This document shows, piece after piece, positions 8,116-16,842 of a DNA stretch of 41,330 nucleotides. Origin of the DNA: Burkholderia sp. WSM2232 (lineage in GTDB: Bacteria > Pseudomonadota > Gammaproteobacteria > Burkholderiales > Burkholderiaceae). Below the pieces are notes generated by a model, which worked only from the letters and a program-made list of their open reading frames with translations, was not told the DNA's origin and did not search any database. The translations under genes were made by a program, and so were the position numbers. The number at the start of each line of letters is the position of its first letter. Positions within the stretch are counted from its first letter, which is position 1. The stretch is from assembly GCF_000472545.1 (NCBI RefSeq), contig NZ_AWZV01000042.1, positions 230 through 41,559 of the forward strand, in the 5' to 3' direction.

Positions 8116-10320
8116 ATGAGCGAACCCGACCCCATGCAACCTGCACTGCTCGATCCGCCGTCGCGCGACACCGCGGACGCGCCGCCCGTCGTTCACGACG
8201 GCGAGGTGATGGACACGAGTTCGACCTGCGAATGGATCCTGCAGGCGCATCGCGCGAGCGTGCTGATCGACGCCGCCTCGTATTACGCGGTGCTACGCAA
8301 GATGATCCCGCGTGCGCGGCATTCCATTTTCATTCTCGGCTGGGACATCGACAGCCGTATCGAACTGGTGCCAGGCGGCGTCGATGATGGTTTTCCAGCC
8401 AAGCTCTCCGAGTTCCTCTGCGCGGTGCTCGACGAAAATCCGCACTTGCGCATTTACCTGCTCGGCTGGGATTTCGCGATGCTGTACGCGTTCGAGCGCG
8501 AATGGCTGCCTTCCTACAAGCCGGCGTGGCACGCACACCGGCGGCTGTGGTTCCGGCTCGACGGACGGCATCCGCTTGGCGCATCGCATCATCAGAAAAT
8601 CGTCGTAATCGACGACAGCCTTGCGTTCACGGGCGGCATCGACCTCACCGGCTCGCGCTGGGACACGCCGGAACACCGGCCCGACGATCCGCTGCGCAAA
8701 AACCTCGGCAAGACGAGCTACGAGCCGATGCACGATGCCCAGTTGATGTTCGACGGCCCGGCCGCCGCCGCCATCGCGCATCTGGCGCGCGAGCGCTGGC
8801 GCCGCTCGCGCCGCAGCGGCAAGGCGGGCCGGCCGTTCAACGGCAAGCCGCCGCCGCGCACGGATTTGTGGCCGGCGGACATCGAACCGGATTTCGTCGA
8901 CGTCGACCTCGGCATTTCGCTCACCGAGCCCGCCTACGACGGCAGGCCGGCCATCCAGCAGGTGAAGGCGCTGCATCTGGCCGCCGTGGCCGCCGCGCGC
9001 CGCAACATCTATATCGAGAACCAGTACTTCACCGCGAATTCGGTCGGCTCGGCGCTGCAAAAACGTATTGCGGAGCCGGACGGCCCCGATCTTGCCGTGG
9101 TGTGTCCTTACCGTCAGAGCGGCTGGCTTCAGGAGGCGACGATGGGCGTGTTGCGTGCCCGTCTGCACAAGCTGCTCGAGGCGGCCAACAGCAACGGCCG
9201 CTATGCGATGTACGCCCCTGCCGTGGACGCACCGAACGGGCAGTTCATCAACGTGCACAGCAAGATCATGATCGTTGACGAGCGGTTGCTCGTGATCGGC
9301 AGCGCCAATCTGAACAATCGCTCGATGGTGCTCGATTCGGAATGCTGCATCGTGATCGACGGGCGCGACAATCCTGAGCGCCAGGCCGCGATTGCGCGCA
9401 TTCGCAATCGCCTGCTCGCGGAACACCTGGATTCGAGCGAGGCCGATGTTGAACAGGCGCTCGCACGACATGGCCGGCTGAACGCAGCGATAGCGAGCCT
9501 GAAGGGCAACCCGGTGCGCACGCTGCAACCGTTGACGCCAGAGGTGCCGCCCGAGCTGCGCGACATTGCCGACAGCGTTCACGTGCTCGATCCCGAGGCG
9601 CCGATTGCGGCCAACGAACTGCTCGCGCAGTTTCTGCCCGAGCCCACGCACCGTCCGGTGATCGCCAAACTGCTGGTGCTTGGCGCGCTCGCGCTCGGCG
9701 TCGTCGCACTGACCATTGCATGGCGCTTCACGCCGTTCGGCCACGAACTGAGCTTCGCGAAGCTGACCGCCGAAACGCAGCGGCTCGCCGCAACGCATTT
9801 CGGCCCGCTCGCCGTGGTGGCGATGTACGCGCTCGCCGCGCTGCTCTCGGTGCCGGTGACCTTGCTGATCGCCGTGACCGGTCTTGTGTTCGGCGCGGTA
9901 GCGGGCGCCGCCTACGCGCTCGCGGGCACGCTGATCGCCGCGGCGGCGGGCTGGGCCGCGGGCGCCTGGCTCGGCCGCGACGCCGTGCGGGAGCTGGCCG
10001 GCGCGCGCCTGAATCAGTTGAGCGAGCGACTGCGCAGCAAGGGGCTGGTTGCCGTCATCCTGTTGCGGCTCGTGCCGGTCGCGCCGTTTTCGATTGTCAA
10101 TCTCGCGGCGGGCGCCTCGCATATCCGCTTCAGGGACTTCATGGCGGGTACGGCCATCGGCATGACGCCGGGCGTCGTGCTCGCGACCTCTTTCGCGCGC
10201 CAGCTGGTGAGCGCGGTGCGCCATCCGACGCCGCTTTCGCTGCTGCTGGTCGCCGTGATCGGCGTGGCGCTCGTGTCGATGTCGCTAGTGTTGCGGCGCA
10301 TGCTGATGAGGCGGCAATGA
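8116..10320 (+). CDS. phospholipase D-family protein fused to a VTT (DedA/TVP38-like) membrane domain
   Basis: The N-terminal part is a two-motif phospholipase D enzyme of the cardiolipin-synthase type: HHQKIVVIDDSLAFTGG near residue 158 and HSKIMIVDERLLVIGSANL near residue 380, each an HKD motif. The C-terminal 200 residues contain several membrane segments and the VTT/SNARE-associated pattern, including GLVFGAVAGAAYALAGT and LRLVPVAPFSIVNLAAGAS. The enzyme probably transfers phosphatidyl groups at the inner membrane while the VTT part may move lipid between leaflets; the latter is inference from DedA/TMEM41-type proteins. Starts at 8083, 8116 and 8134 are in frame. None has a strong ribosome site and 8116 (MSEPDPMQP) is a compromise. 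The gene overlaps the next by ATGA, so translation is coupled. Confidence 0.9.
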   Translation: MSEPDPMQPALLDPPSRDTADAPPVVHDGEVMDTSSTCEWILQAHRASVLIDAASYYAVLRKMIPRARHSIFILGWDIDSRIELVPGGVDDGFPAKLSEFLCAVLDENPHLRIYLLGWDFAMLYAFEREWLPSYKPAWHAHRRLWFRLDGRHPLGASHHQKIVVIDDSLAFTGGIDLTGSRWDTPEHRPDDPLRKNLGKTSYEPMHDAQLMFDGPAAAAIAHLARERWRRSRRSGKAGRPFNGKPPPRTDLWPADIEPDFVDVDLGISLTEPAYDGRPAIQQVKALHLAAVAAARRNIYIENQYFTANSVGSALQKRIAEPDGPDLAVVCPYRQSGWLQEATMGVLRARLHKLLEAANSNGRYAMYAPAVDAPNGQFINVHSKIMIVDERLLVIGSANLNNRSMVLDSECCIVIDGRDNPERQAAIARIRNRLLAEHLDSSEADVEQALARHGRLNAAIASLKGNPVRTLQPLTPEVPPELRDIADSVHVLDPEAPIAANELLAQFLPEPTHRPVIAKLLVLGALALGVVALTIAWRFTPFGHELSFAKLTAETQRLAATHFGPLAVVAMYALAALLSVPVTLLIAVTGLVFGAVAGAAYALAGTLIAAAAGWAAGAWLGRDAVRELAGARLNQLSERLRSKGLVAVILLRLVPVAPFSIVNLAAGASHIRFRDFMAGTAIGMTPGVVLATSFARQLVSAVRHPTPLSLLLVAVIGVALVSMSLVLRRMLMRRQ

Positions 10321-11093
10321 GCGGGCGCGCGAACGAAACCGTCGCCCTCGAAGAAGCGCAACCTGCGCCGCGCGTACAGACGCGGCCCGCCCGCGCGAGC
10401 CATGCGGGCGAGCCGCTGCGCATCGTCACGTACAACATTCATGGCGCGGTGGGCACGGACGGCAGGCGCTCGGGAGCGCGCATCGCCGAAGTCATCTCCG
10501 CATTGAACGCGGATGTGGTGGCGTTGCAGGAAGTGCCGCTCGGCGGCGCGGCGAGCATCGACATACTGCGCGAATTGCAGGACCTGACCGGCATGCATGC
10601 GGTGCCGGGCCCGACGCTCGACGGCCCAGACCGGCGCTTCGGCAATGCGGTGCTCACCAATCTGCCGGTGCGCGCGATCCGCACGCTGGACCTTTCGTTC
10701 GGCAGCCGCGAGGCGCGCGGTGCGCTCGACGTGGATATCGACACCGGCAACGGCCTGATGCGGATCGTCGCGACGCACTTGGGGCTGTCGGCGCGCGAAC
10801 GCCGCGCGCAGGTGAGATTGCTGCTCGAAGCGTTCGATACGCCCGAGCTTCCGGTGATCCTGCTTGGCGATCTGAACGAATGGTTTGTCTGGGGATGGCC
10901 GATGCGGGCATTGCTCACGCGTTTTGGCCGGGTGGCTGCGCCGCGCACCTTTCCATCGCGGTTTCCGACCTTCGCGCTCGACCGCGTGTGGGTCCATCCG
11001 GCCGCCCGGCTCGTCGACATTCAGGTGGATAAAAGCCGGCCGGCGCGTATTGCGTCCGATCATCTGCCGCTCGTCGCGCGCGTGCTGCGCTAG
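10317..11093 (+). CDS. endonuclease/exonuclease/phosphatase (EEP) family hydrolase, YbhP-like
   Basis: The protein (258 residues) has the EEP fold motifs in order: RIVTYNIHGAVG near residue 37, DVVALQEVPLGG with the metal-binding Glu, LLGDLNEWFVWGWP with the Asp/Asn pair, and SDHLPLVARVL with the catalytic His at the C-terminus. Members cleave phosphodiester or phosphomonoester bonds in nucleic acids, phosphoinositides or other lipids. The start ATG at 10317 overlaps the preceding stop (ATGA). In E. coli the cardiolipin synthase clsB sits beside ybhP, an EEP protein, so this neighbourhood points to a shared lipid function; the third partner, ybhN, is absent here. No signal peptide is seen. 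The substrate is unknown. Confidence 0.88.
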   Translation: MSGRANETVALEEAQPAPRVQTRPARASHAGEPLRIVTYNIHGAVGTDGRRSGARIAEVISALNADVVALQEVPLGGAASIDILRELQDLTGMHAVPGPTLDGPDRRFGNAVLTNLPVRAIRTLDLSFGSREARGALDVDIDTGNGLMRIVATHLGLSARERRAQVRLLLEAFDTPELPVILLGDLNEWFVWGWPMRALLTRFGRVAAPRTFPSRFPTFALDRVWVHPAARLVDIQVDKSRPARIASDHLPLVARVLR

Positions 11094-11194
11094 AGGCGCG
11101 ATTTGCCGGTTCGTTCTGCGGGTTTGGCTCCTATGTGGCCATGCGCGAACGCGGTGGTCGCAACGTTGGAACGGCGCGTGCTGGGTATGTGGGG

Positions 11195-11229
11195 TGTGCC
11201 GTGTGTGCCGTGTGTGCCGTGTGTGCCGA
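11195..11229. repeat. 9-bp tandem repeat (TGTGCCGTG), about 4 copies
   Basis: TGTGCC begins at 11195, 11204, 11213 and 11222 with a 9-bp period. The array lies in the 197-bp spacer between the EEP gene and the small proline-rich gene, about 60 bases before the ribosome site of the latter. It is a transition-variant relative of the array at 5401. Confidence 0.85.
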
Positions 11230-11290
11230 GCGTACCCGAAACATCACGCGCAGATGCCGTTCGCTACCGACCTCAGCCAGGAGACGACTC

Positions 11291-11632
11291 ATGACCGAGC
11301 AGCAAGACCCTTCTTCCAATCCGGCTTCCAACGCAACTTCCAACGCAAGCTCCAACCCGCCCCCGGAGCCTGCCGCGCCGCCCTCGCCGTCCACGCCCTC
11401 GCGCGAAGGCTTGTCGGGGCCCGGGCCGGCCCAGCCGCAGCCGATCCCTTCGCCCGCGCCGGGCACGCCGCGCACGCCGGGCGGCAACCAGCTCGACGCC
11501 ATCGACGAAAAAGACGCCGACAAGGTCGTGCCGAAGGATTCCAAAGAGACGCAACTGCGCGACCCAGGCTCTGCACCCGGCGCCGGCAGCCATAGCGTGG
11601 ACGATGCGGGCTCGCCGCCGAAACCGTTGTGA
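11291..11632 (+). CDS. small proline- and serine-rich disordered protein
   Basis: The 113-residue product begins MTEQQDPSSNPASNATSN. It has a low-complexity N-terminal half rich in Pro, Ser, Asn and Ala (PPPEPAAPPSPSTPSREG) and a more charged C-terminal half (DAIDEKDADKVVPKDSKETQ). No domain, signal peptide or membrane segment is visible, and most of the chain should be disordered. The start at 11291 is supported by AGGAG seven bases upstream. A longer reading frame from 11135 is rejected because its extra part translates the tandem repeat. The function is not known. Similar short Pro-rich proteins are often conserved within a genus only, and I do not recognise a named family. Confidence 0.7.
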   Translation: MTEQQDPSSNPASNATSNASSNPPPEPAAPPSPSTPSREGLSGPGPAQPQPIPSPAPGTPRTPGGNQLDAIDEKDADKVVPKDSKETQLRDPGSAPGAGSHSVDDAGSPPKPL

Positions 11633-11689
11633 GCCGACGCGGCTTGCGCCTGCCCCGCAAAGCGGCAAACCCGCAGACTTGCGCAGCCG

Positions 11690-13606
11690 TCAGGCGTCGA
11701 TCTTCGACATCACGGCAGTCGCCGGATCGTACCGATACCCTTTCTGCTCCAGACGTTCCGCGAGCGTCGCGCTAATGAGCTTTTGCTGCGCGTCGCGCGA
11801 GATCAGATCGTGGTCGGGTTTGAGCCGTTCCAGTTCCGACGAGAGCCTGCGCAAAAGCGCGACCTCGGCCGCGCTGCGCGCGTCGAGGAACGTCACCTTC
11901 TGATTGGTCGCGCCAAGCCGCTGCTTCAGTTCCTTCGCGTGCGCGATCCATTGCTCGGCCAGCGTGCGTAATTCGCCGTAGGCCTTTTCGTGCGCCTTCG
12001 CCTGACTGGCCATCTGACGGCGCAGCGACGCGAGTTCCTCGGCCATCGCGGCTTCCTTCGACTCCTGCTCGGGAGACGGCGCACCGACCGACGCGCCCTG
12101 TTGCTGAAGCTCCTGTAGCCGCTGTGCATGCATGCTTTCTGTTTCGGCAAGCTGACGCTCGAGCTCCGCCACGCGTTGTTCAGCCGTCTGCGCACGACTG
12201 GCAGCCGTCGATGCGTCGTGCGCGAGGCGGGTGGTCTCGGCGGTGGCGGCCGCGTTCGCTTCGCTCATCTGCGTAAGCTGTTCGCGCACGCTGGCCAGTT
12301 CCTGCTGCACGCGTTCCAGTTCAGCGCGCTGGGCCGAGGCTTCGTCGCCGCGAGCCGCATGCGCGTCGCGTTCGGCCGACAGTTCCGCGCGGGCCTGGTC
12401 CAGTTCGGTTTGCAACGCGGCGAGCTGCGCGAGATTCTCGCTGGCTTGCACTGCGGCGTCCTGGGCACGCGACGACGCTGCGCTCGATTCCTCCGCCCAG
12501 CGTTGCACTTCCCGCGCGTGCGCCTGACCCGCCTCGCCGAGCGCCGCGGCCTGTTGTCGCGCGGCGTCGCGTTCCTCGACGAGGCGCGCGATCTCTTCGT
12601 CCTTGGCAATGACCGCGGTGCTCAACGCTTCGCGCGCCTGACGGTCTTCGGCCGACGCGGCTTCAGCGGCTTGGCACCGGGCGTCGGCAGCGGACGCGCG
12701 CTCGTCGGCTTCGGCAATGCGGGCTTCGGCCGCCGTGGCGCGTTGCTCCAATTCCCCGGCGCGGGCTTCGGCGGCCGTGGCGCGCTCCTCAAACGCGGTA
12801 ACGTGTGCTTCAGCGGTCGACGCACGTTGTTCGAATTCCGCGCCGCGTGCTTCAGCGGTCAACGCCCGTTGTTCGAACTCCGCGCCGCGTGCTTCGGCAG
12901 TCGCTGCGCGTTCCTCCAATTCCAGAGCCCGTGCTTCCGCAGCCACAGCACGTTGCTCGAACTCCGCCACCCGCGCCTGTGCAGTCGCCGCCCGCTCCTC
13001 GGCCTCGGCGATACGCGCTTCGCTCGCGGCTTCCCGCTCCTCGGTTTGCGCGACGCGCGACTCCGCTGCCGCCGTGCGGTCCTCGAGTTCCGCAACCCGG
13101 TCCTCGGCAGCCTTCGCGCGGTCGCGCAGCGCCGGCTGCTCGGCAGCGAGGCGATTCAGCGCCTCTTCCGCGATGCTCAGCGCGTTCGTGAGCGTCGCGA
13201 CGCGCTCGCGCGCCAACTCGGCTTCGGCGAGCGCGTTCTGATATTCAGTGAGCGCCTCGTCGCGCTCGGCGGCAAGCGCATCCGCGTGGCCGCCCGCCAG
13301 TGCGAGCCGCTGATTGACGACGCGCTCTGCTTCCTCGCGCGCGCTCGCCCACAGCGTGCCGGCGACGCTCAGCATGGTTTGCGCTACATCGTCCGGCAAG
13401 CTGGTCATGACCGACGCCGGCGCCTGCGCGGCAGCGGGTTGCCGCGCCTGCCGCCAACGCTCGAGCGCCGCGGAGACGGCGACGATCGAACCGCTGCGGA
13501 CTTCCCCCCAGATCGCCAGCGCGGACACCTTCTTGCCTTCGCCGGCCATGCGGTCCGCTATTTGAGCCACCCGTTCGTCGGTGACGGTGTCTGTTTCCAT
13601 GAACAT
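11690..13606 (-). CDS. KfrA-like DNA-binding protein with long coiled coil
   Basis: The N-terminal 55 residues (VTDERVAQIADRMAGEGKK, SALAIWGEVRSGSI, VSAALERWRQAR) match the KfrA_N domain of plasmid and chromosomal DNA-binding proteins. The rest, about 550 residues, is an almost unbroken coiled coil. Residues 170-309 consist of ten 14-residue (two-heptad) repeats with a consensus like RxAEFEQRAxTAEA. KfrA of broad-host-range plasmids binds its own promoter and forms filament-like multimers aiding segregation; for a chromosomal copy a nucleoid or repressor role is inference. The ATG at 13606 has GAGG five bases upstream and is preferred over the TTG at 13624 and the ATG at 13600. No parA/parB or plasmid replication genes are nearby. 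Confidence 0.85.
   Translation of the reverse strand: MFMETDTVTDERVAQIADRMAGEGKKVSALAIWGEVRSGSIVAVSAALERWRQARQPAAAQAPASVMTSLPDDVAQTMLSVAGTLWASAREEAERVVNQRLALAGGHADALAAERDEALTEYQNALAEAELARERVATLTNALSIAEEALNRLAAEQPALRDRAKAAEDRVAELEDRTAAAESRVAQTEEREAASEARIAEAEERAATAQARVAEFEQRAVAAEARALELEERAATAEARGAEFEQRALTAEARGAEFEQRASTAEAHVTAFEERATAAEARAGELEQRATAAEARIAEADERASAADARCQAAEAASAEDRQAREALSTAVIAKDEEIARLVEERDAARQQAAALGEAGQAHAREVQRWAEESSAASSRAQDAAVQASENLAQLAALQTELDQARAELSAERDAHAARGDEASAQRAELERVQQELASVREQLTQMSEANAAATAETTRLAHDASTAASRAQTAEQRVAELERQLAETESMHAQRLQELQQQGASVGAPSPEQESKEAAMAEELASLRRQMASQAKAHEKAYGELRTLAEQWIAHAKELKQRLGATNQKVTFLDARSAAEVALLRRLSSELERLKPDHDLISRDAQQKLISATLAERLEQKGYRYDPATAVMSKIDA
12680..13099 (-). 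repeat. ten 42-bp coding repeats within the KfrA-like gene
   Basis: Ten in-frame units of 14 codons follow each other without gap, encoding motifs such as RGAEFEQRALTAEA and RGAEFEQRASTAEA. Two adjacent units are nearly identical. The period equals exactly two coiled-coil heptads, so unit gain or loss would change rod length without breaking the coil. Confidence 0.85.
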
Positions 13607-13745
13607 GAATGCCTCGAGATTCAAAGTAAGCAGGCGGCAACCGGGCCTTCCGCGCCGTCGTGAGTGGCAGGTATTTTACCGGGCAATTCCGCGGGCTCGC
13701 GGCGGCGCGTCGCGCCGCGCTCGCCAGCGCCAACAGGGCCCGTCG

Positions 13746-15092
13746 TCACCGGCCGCTGTAGACGACTTTCCATACGACGTTGCCCACGTCGTCGGCCACA
13801 TAGAGCGCGCCCGCCCTGTCGACCACCACGCCCACGGGCCGCCCCCATGCGTGCCCGTCGGGGCTCAGAAAACCGCTCAGGAAAGTCTCCGGCATGCCGA
13901 CCGGCCGCCCCTGGGCGAACGGCACGAAAATGACCTTGTAGCCGCTCGGTTCCTTGCGGTTCCACGAGCCGTGCTGGCCGACGAACGCGCCGCCCCAGTA
14001 ATGCTGCGGAAAGCTCCGGCCGGTATAGAACGCGAGTCCGAGCGACGCGGTGTGATTGCCAAGCGCATAGTCCGGCGTGAGCGCGCTCGCCACCTTGTCG
14101 GGCCGCTGCGCCTTCACGCGCGTATCGACGTGCTGCCCGTAGTAGCTATAGGGAAAGCCGTAGAAACCGCCGTCTTTCACTGCGGTCATGTAGTCGGGCA
14201 CGAGGTTGTCGCCCAGTTCGTCGCGCTCGTTGACGGCGGCCCACAATGCGCCGCTCTCGGGTTGCCAGTCCATGCCGTTCGGATTGCGCAGTCCCGAGGC
14301 GAACACGCGCGAGCGCCCGGTCGCCAGCGTGTATTCGAGAATCAGCGCGCGGCCCTCCTCCTCGTCGACACCGTTTTCGCCGACGTTGCTGTTCGAGCCG
14401 ACCGTCACATACAGGCGCTGCCCGTCGCGGCTCGCCACCACGTTCTTGGTCCAGTGATGATTGATCGGTCCCGCAGGCAGATCGGCGACCTTCTCGCCGG
14501 GCGCCGTGATCTGCGTGTCGCCGGGGCGGTACGGAAAGCGCAGCAACGCGTCGGTGTCGGCCACGTACAGCGAGTTGCCGACGAGCGCCATGCCGAACGG
14601 CGAGTGAAGGCCCTCGATCAACACGCTGCGGCTTTGTGCGCTGCTGCCCGCGCCGCGCAGCAGTACGATTCTGTCGGGGCTCGGCACGCCAGCGCCTGCG
14701 CGCTTCATCACCAGCTTCATCACCTGCTTGCGAAACCAGCCGACAATGCCCTGATGCTCGTCGTGCTGCTCGGGCGCATTGCTTTCGGCCACCAGCAGAT
14801 CGCCGTTCGGCAGCGCGTAGAGCCAGCGCGGATGCTCGAGCCCGCTCGCGAACGCGCTCACCGTGAAGCCTTCCGGAGCAATCGGCATGTTCTGGCTCGC
14901 GCGCTTCTGCACGGGCGCGATGTTGATGGTCGGCAGCAGCGAGGTTTGCGGCGCCGGCAGTTCAGGGTGCGGTCCGAGCCCCGTGTCGCCGATATCTTCG
15001 GCGGTCGACGCGCAGGCCGTCAGGCTGAGCGCGAACAGCACGCCTACAGCGCTCACGCGCGCCTTGCGCAATCCGGCGTAAAGCTTGTTCAT
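13746..15092 (-). CDS. PQQ-dependent sugar (sorbosone-type) dehydrogenase, lipoprotein
   Basis: This 448-residue protein is a beta-propeller dehydrogenase of the soluble glucose/L-sorbosone dehydrogenase group, which oxidises aldoses or sorbosone using PQQ outside the cytoplasm. The N-terminus has a lipoprotein signal, VLFALSLTACAST, so it is probably anchored to a membrane facing the periplasm. Family blocks are GLEHPRWLYALPNGDLLVAE, HHWTKNVVASRDGQRLYVTV, ASGLRNPNGMDWQPES, LVPDYMTAVKDGGFYGFPYS and FVGQHGSWNRKEPSGYKV. Length is typical. The gene lies 37 bp downstream of the GH13 gene on the same strand and may be co-transcribed with it. PQQ biosynthesis genes are not in the window, and the physiological substrate is unknown. 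Many annotated members have not been tested for activity. Confidence 0.88.
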   Translation of the reverse strand: MNKLYAGLRKARVSAVGVLFALSLTACASTAEDIGDTGLGPHPELPAPQTSLLPTINIAPVQKRASQNMPIAPEGFTVSAFASGLEHPRWLYALPNGDLLVAESNAPEQHDEHQGIVGWFRKQVMKLVMKRAGAGVPSPDRIVLLRGAGSSAQSRSVLIEGLHSPFGMALVGNSLYVADTDALLRFPYRPGDTQITAPGEKVADLPAGPINHHWTKNVVASRDGQRLYVTVGSNSNVGENGVDEEEGRALILEYTLATGRSRVFASGLRNPNGMDWQPESGALWAAVNERDELGDNLVPDYMTAVKDGGFYGFPYSYYGQHVDTRVKAQRPDKVASALTPDYALGNHTASLGLAFYTGRSFPQHYWGGAFVGQHGSWNRKEPSGYKVIFVPFAQGRPVGMPETFLSGFLSPDGHAWGRPVGVVVDRAGALYVADDVGNVVWKVVYSGR

Positions 15093-15129
15093 CGCATAGT
15101 CTCGCAGGTTGGCAAATTCATGAGCGTGT

Positions 15130-16794
15130 CTAGATTTCGCTGCGTCTTAACAGATAATCGAGCCCGCCCACGCGATACCAGCGGTATCCATAAGGCTCGA
15201 GCACGACCGCATGGCGGCCGTCCTCGTTCTCCTCGCTGTGATCGTCCGAGAGAAGGTTGATGAGCCGCTTCTGGCCAGGCTCCGTGCAGCCCGAGCGGAA
15301 CCGCACCGTGCAGGCCGCGGCGCCGAAGTTATGCAGGCACAGCACCGAGTTGTTGCGCCAGTCGTAGCGAAGCGCGAGCACGTCGCCGCGCGACGCACGC
15401 AGCACCTCGAAGTCGCCCCAACTGATCTCCGGCACTTCGCGGCGCATGCGGATCATGCGCTCCATCCAGTTGAGCATGGAATTCGGATCGCGCCGCTGGG
15501 TTGCCACGTTGATTCTCTCGAACCCGTAAGCGCCCCCCGTTATCACGCGGCACGGCGGCTTGGGGTGCTTGGTGAAGCCGCCGTGCGGCTCCGTCGACCA
15601 TTGCATCGGCGTGCGCGCGCATTCGCGCTCGGGCAGGCTGAGGTCGTCGCCCATGCCGATTTCGTCGCCGTAACGGAATACCGGCGTGCCGGGTAAGGTC
15701 AGCATCAGGCTGTACGCAAGCTCGAGCCTGCGCCTGTCGCCCGCGAGCATCGGCGCCAGGCGGCGGCGGATGCCGCGCTCGTAGAGCTGCATGTCGGGCT
15801 CGGGCGCGAACGCGGCAAACACGGCCTCGCGCTGCTCGGGCGTCAGGCGGCCCAGATCGAGCTCATCGTGGTTGCGCAGGAACACGCCCCATTGCGCGGT
15901 CGGCGGACGCGGCCTCGTCGCCGTCAGTGCTTTCTTCAAGGGCGCCGTATCGCCTGTTGCAAGCGTGTAGAAGGTGTTCTGGTTAAGCTGGAAATTGAAC
16001 ATCATCTGCAAGCGCTCGCCTGCGTCGCCGAAATATTCGAGGTCCGTATTGGGCAGCACGTTGGCCTCGGCGAGGATGATCGCGTCGCCCTGACGCCACT
16101 GCAGAAACTCGCGAAAGGCGCGCAACATGTCGTATTGCTCGACCGGCTTGCGCACCTTGGGGCCTTTCGTTGCGATCACGAAGGGCACGGCGTCCATGCG
16201 GAAACCCGACACGCCAAGCTGGATCCAGAAGCCCATGATCTTCAGCAATTCGGCCTGCACGTAAGGATTGCTGGTGTTCAGGTCGGGCTGGAAGTCGTAG
16301 AAGCGGTGGAAATACCAGCGCTTTGCCTGTTTGTCGAACGTCCATGTGGATTTCTGCACGCCGGGAAAAACCACACCGTCTTTCGCATTGGGCGGCTGCC
16401 GCTCGGACCACACATACCAGTCGCGATACTGCGAGCCGGGATCGCTGCGTGCTTGCCTGAACCAGGGGTGCTGATCGGACGTGTGATTGACGACCAGATC
16501 GATCATCACACGCAGCCCGCGTTCGCGGCACGCATGCGTGAATTCGGAGAAGTCGCCGAGCGTGCCGTATTTCGGGTCGACGTTGTAATAGTCGCAAATG
16601 TCGTAGCCGTTGTCGCGGCCCGGCGAAGGCTGGAACGGCATCAGCCAGATCGTCGTCACGCCGAGCCCTTGCAGGTAGTCGAGGCGGCGCAACAGGCCCT
16701 TGAAGTCGCCCACGCCGTCGCCATCGGCGTCCATGAACGTGCCTACCGAGAGGCAGTAGACAATGGCGTTCTTGTACCAGAGGTCATTGAGCAT
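15130..16794 (-). CDS. GH13 alpha-amylase family protein, trehalose-synthase-like
   Basis: The protein (554 residues) is a glycoside hydrolase family 13 enzyme most like the catalytic part of trehalose synthase (TreS, maltose alpha-D-glucosyltransferase). This is suggested by LWYKNAIVYCLSVGTFMD, GLGVTTIWLMPFQPSP and NGYDICDYYNVDPKYGTL. The nucleophile is D201 in GFRMDAVPF, the general acid/base E243 in ILAEANVLP and the transition-state Asp D310 in RNHDEL. A C-terminal beta domain ends the protein, and the maltokinase domain seen in some TreS fusions is absent. The ATG at 16794 matches the start of the family. No signal peptide is seen, so action in the cytoplasm on maltose, trehalose or related alpha-glucosides is expected. 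It is divergent from a second GH13 gene with only 48 bp between starts. Confidence 0.88.
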   Translation of the reverse strand: MLNDLWYKNAIVYCLSVGTFMDADGDGVGDFKGLLRRLDYLQGLGVTTIWLMPFQPSPGRDNGYDICDYYNVDPKYGTLGDFSEFTHACRERGLRVMIDLVVNHTSDQHPWFRQARSDPGSQYRDWYVWSERQPPNAKDGVVFPGVQKSTWTFDKQAKRWYFHRFYDFQPDLNTSNPYVQAELLKIMGFWIQLGVSGFRMDAVPFVIATKGPKVRKPVEQYDMLRAFREFLQWRQGDAIILAEANVLPNTDLEYFGDAGERLQMMFNFQLNQNTFYTLATGDTAPLKKALTATRPRPPTAQWGVFLRNHDELDLGRLTPEQREAVFAAFAPEPDMQLYERGIRRRLAPMLAGDRRRLELAYSLMLTLPGTPVFRYGDEIGMGDDLSLPERECARTPMQWSTEPHGGFTKHPKPPCRVITGGAYGFERINVATQRRDPNSMLNWMERMIRMRREVPEISWGDFEVLRASRGDVLALRYDWRNNSVLCLHNFGAAACTVRFRSGCTEPGQKRLINLLSDDHSEENEDGRHAVVLEPYGYRWYRVGGLDYLLRRSEI

Positions 16795-16842
16795 GCGATC
16801 CGCGCCTCGCGCCTTGACAATCGATCGTTGAGAGGACTTGCA
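16795..16842. promoter_or_regulatory. compact divergent start region between two GH13 genes
   Basis: Only 48 bases separate the two start codons. A TTGACA lies at 16814-16819 and an ATCGAT palindrome follows. AGAGGA, a good ribosome site for the rightward gene, sits about six bases before its ATG. There is not room for two conventional, separate promoters, so at least one transcript must start inside the opposite coding region or further upstream. Confidence 0.4.

Noticed and set aside
11690..13606. Plasmid or integrated element suggested by a KfrA-like gene
   Set aside because: No replication, partition, integrase or transfer gene is nearby and the neighbours look chromosomal.
12128..13663. 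Long plus-strand frame opposite the KfrA-like gene
   Set aside because: Its repetitive Cys/Phe/Arg-rich product simply mirrors the coiled-coil repeats; the minus-strand frame has a KfrA_N domain and a good ribosome site.
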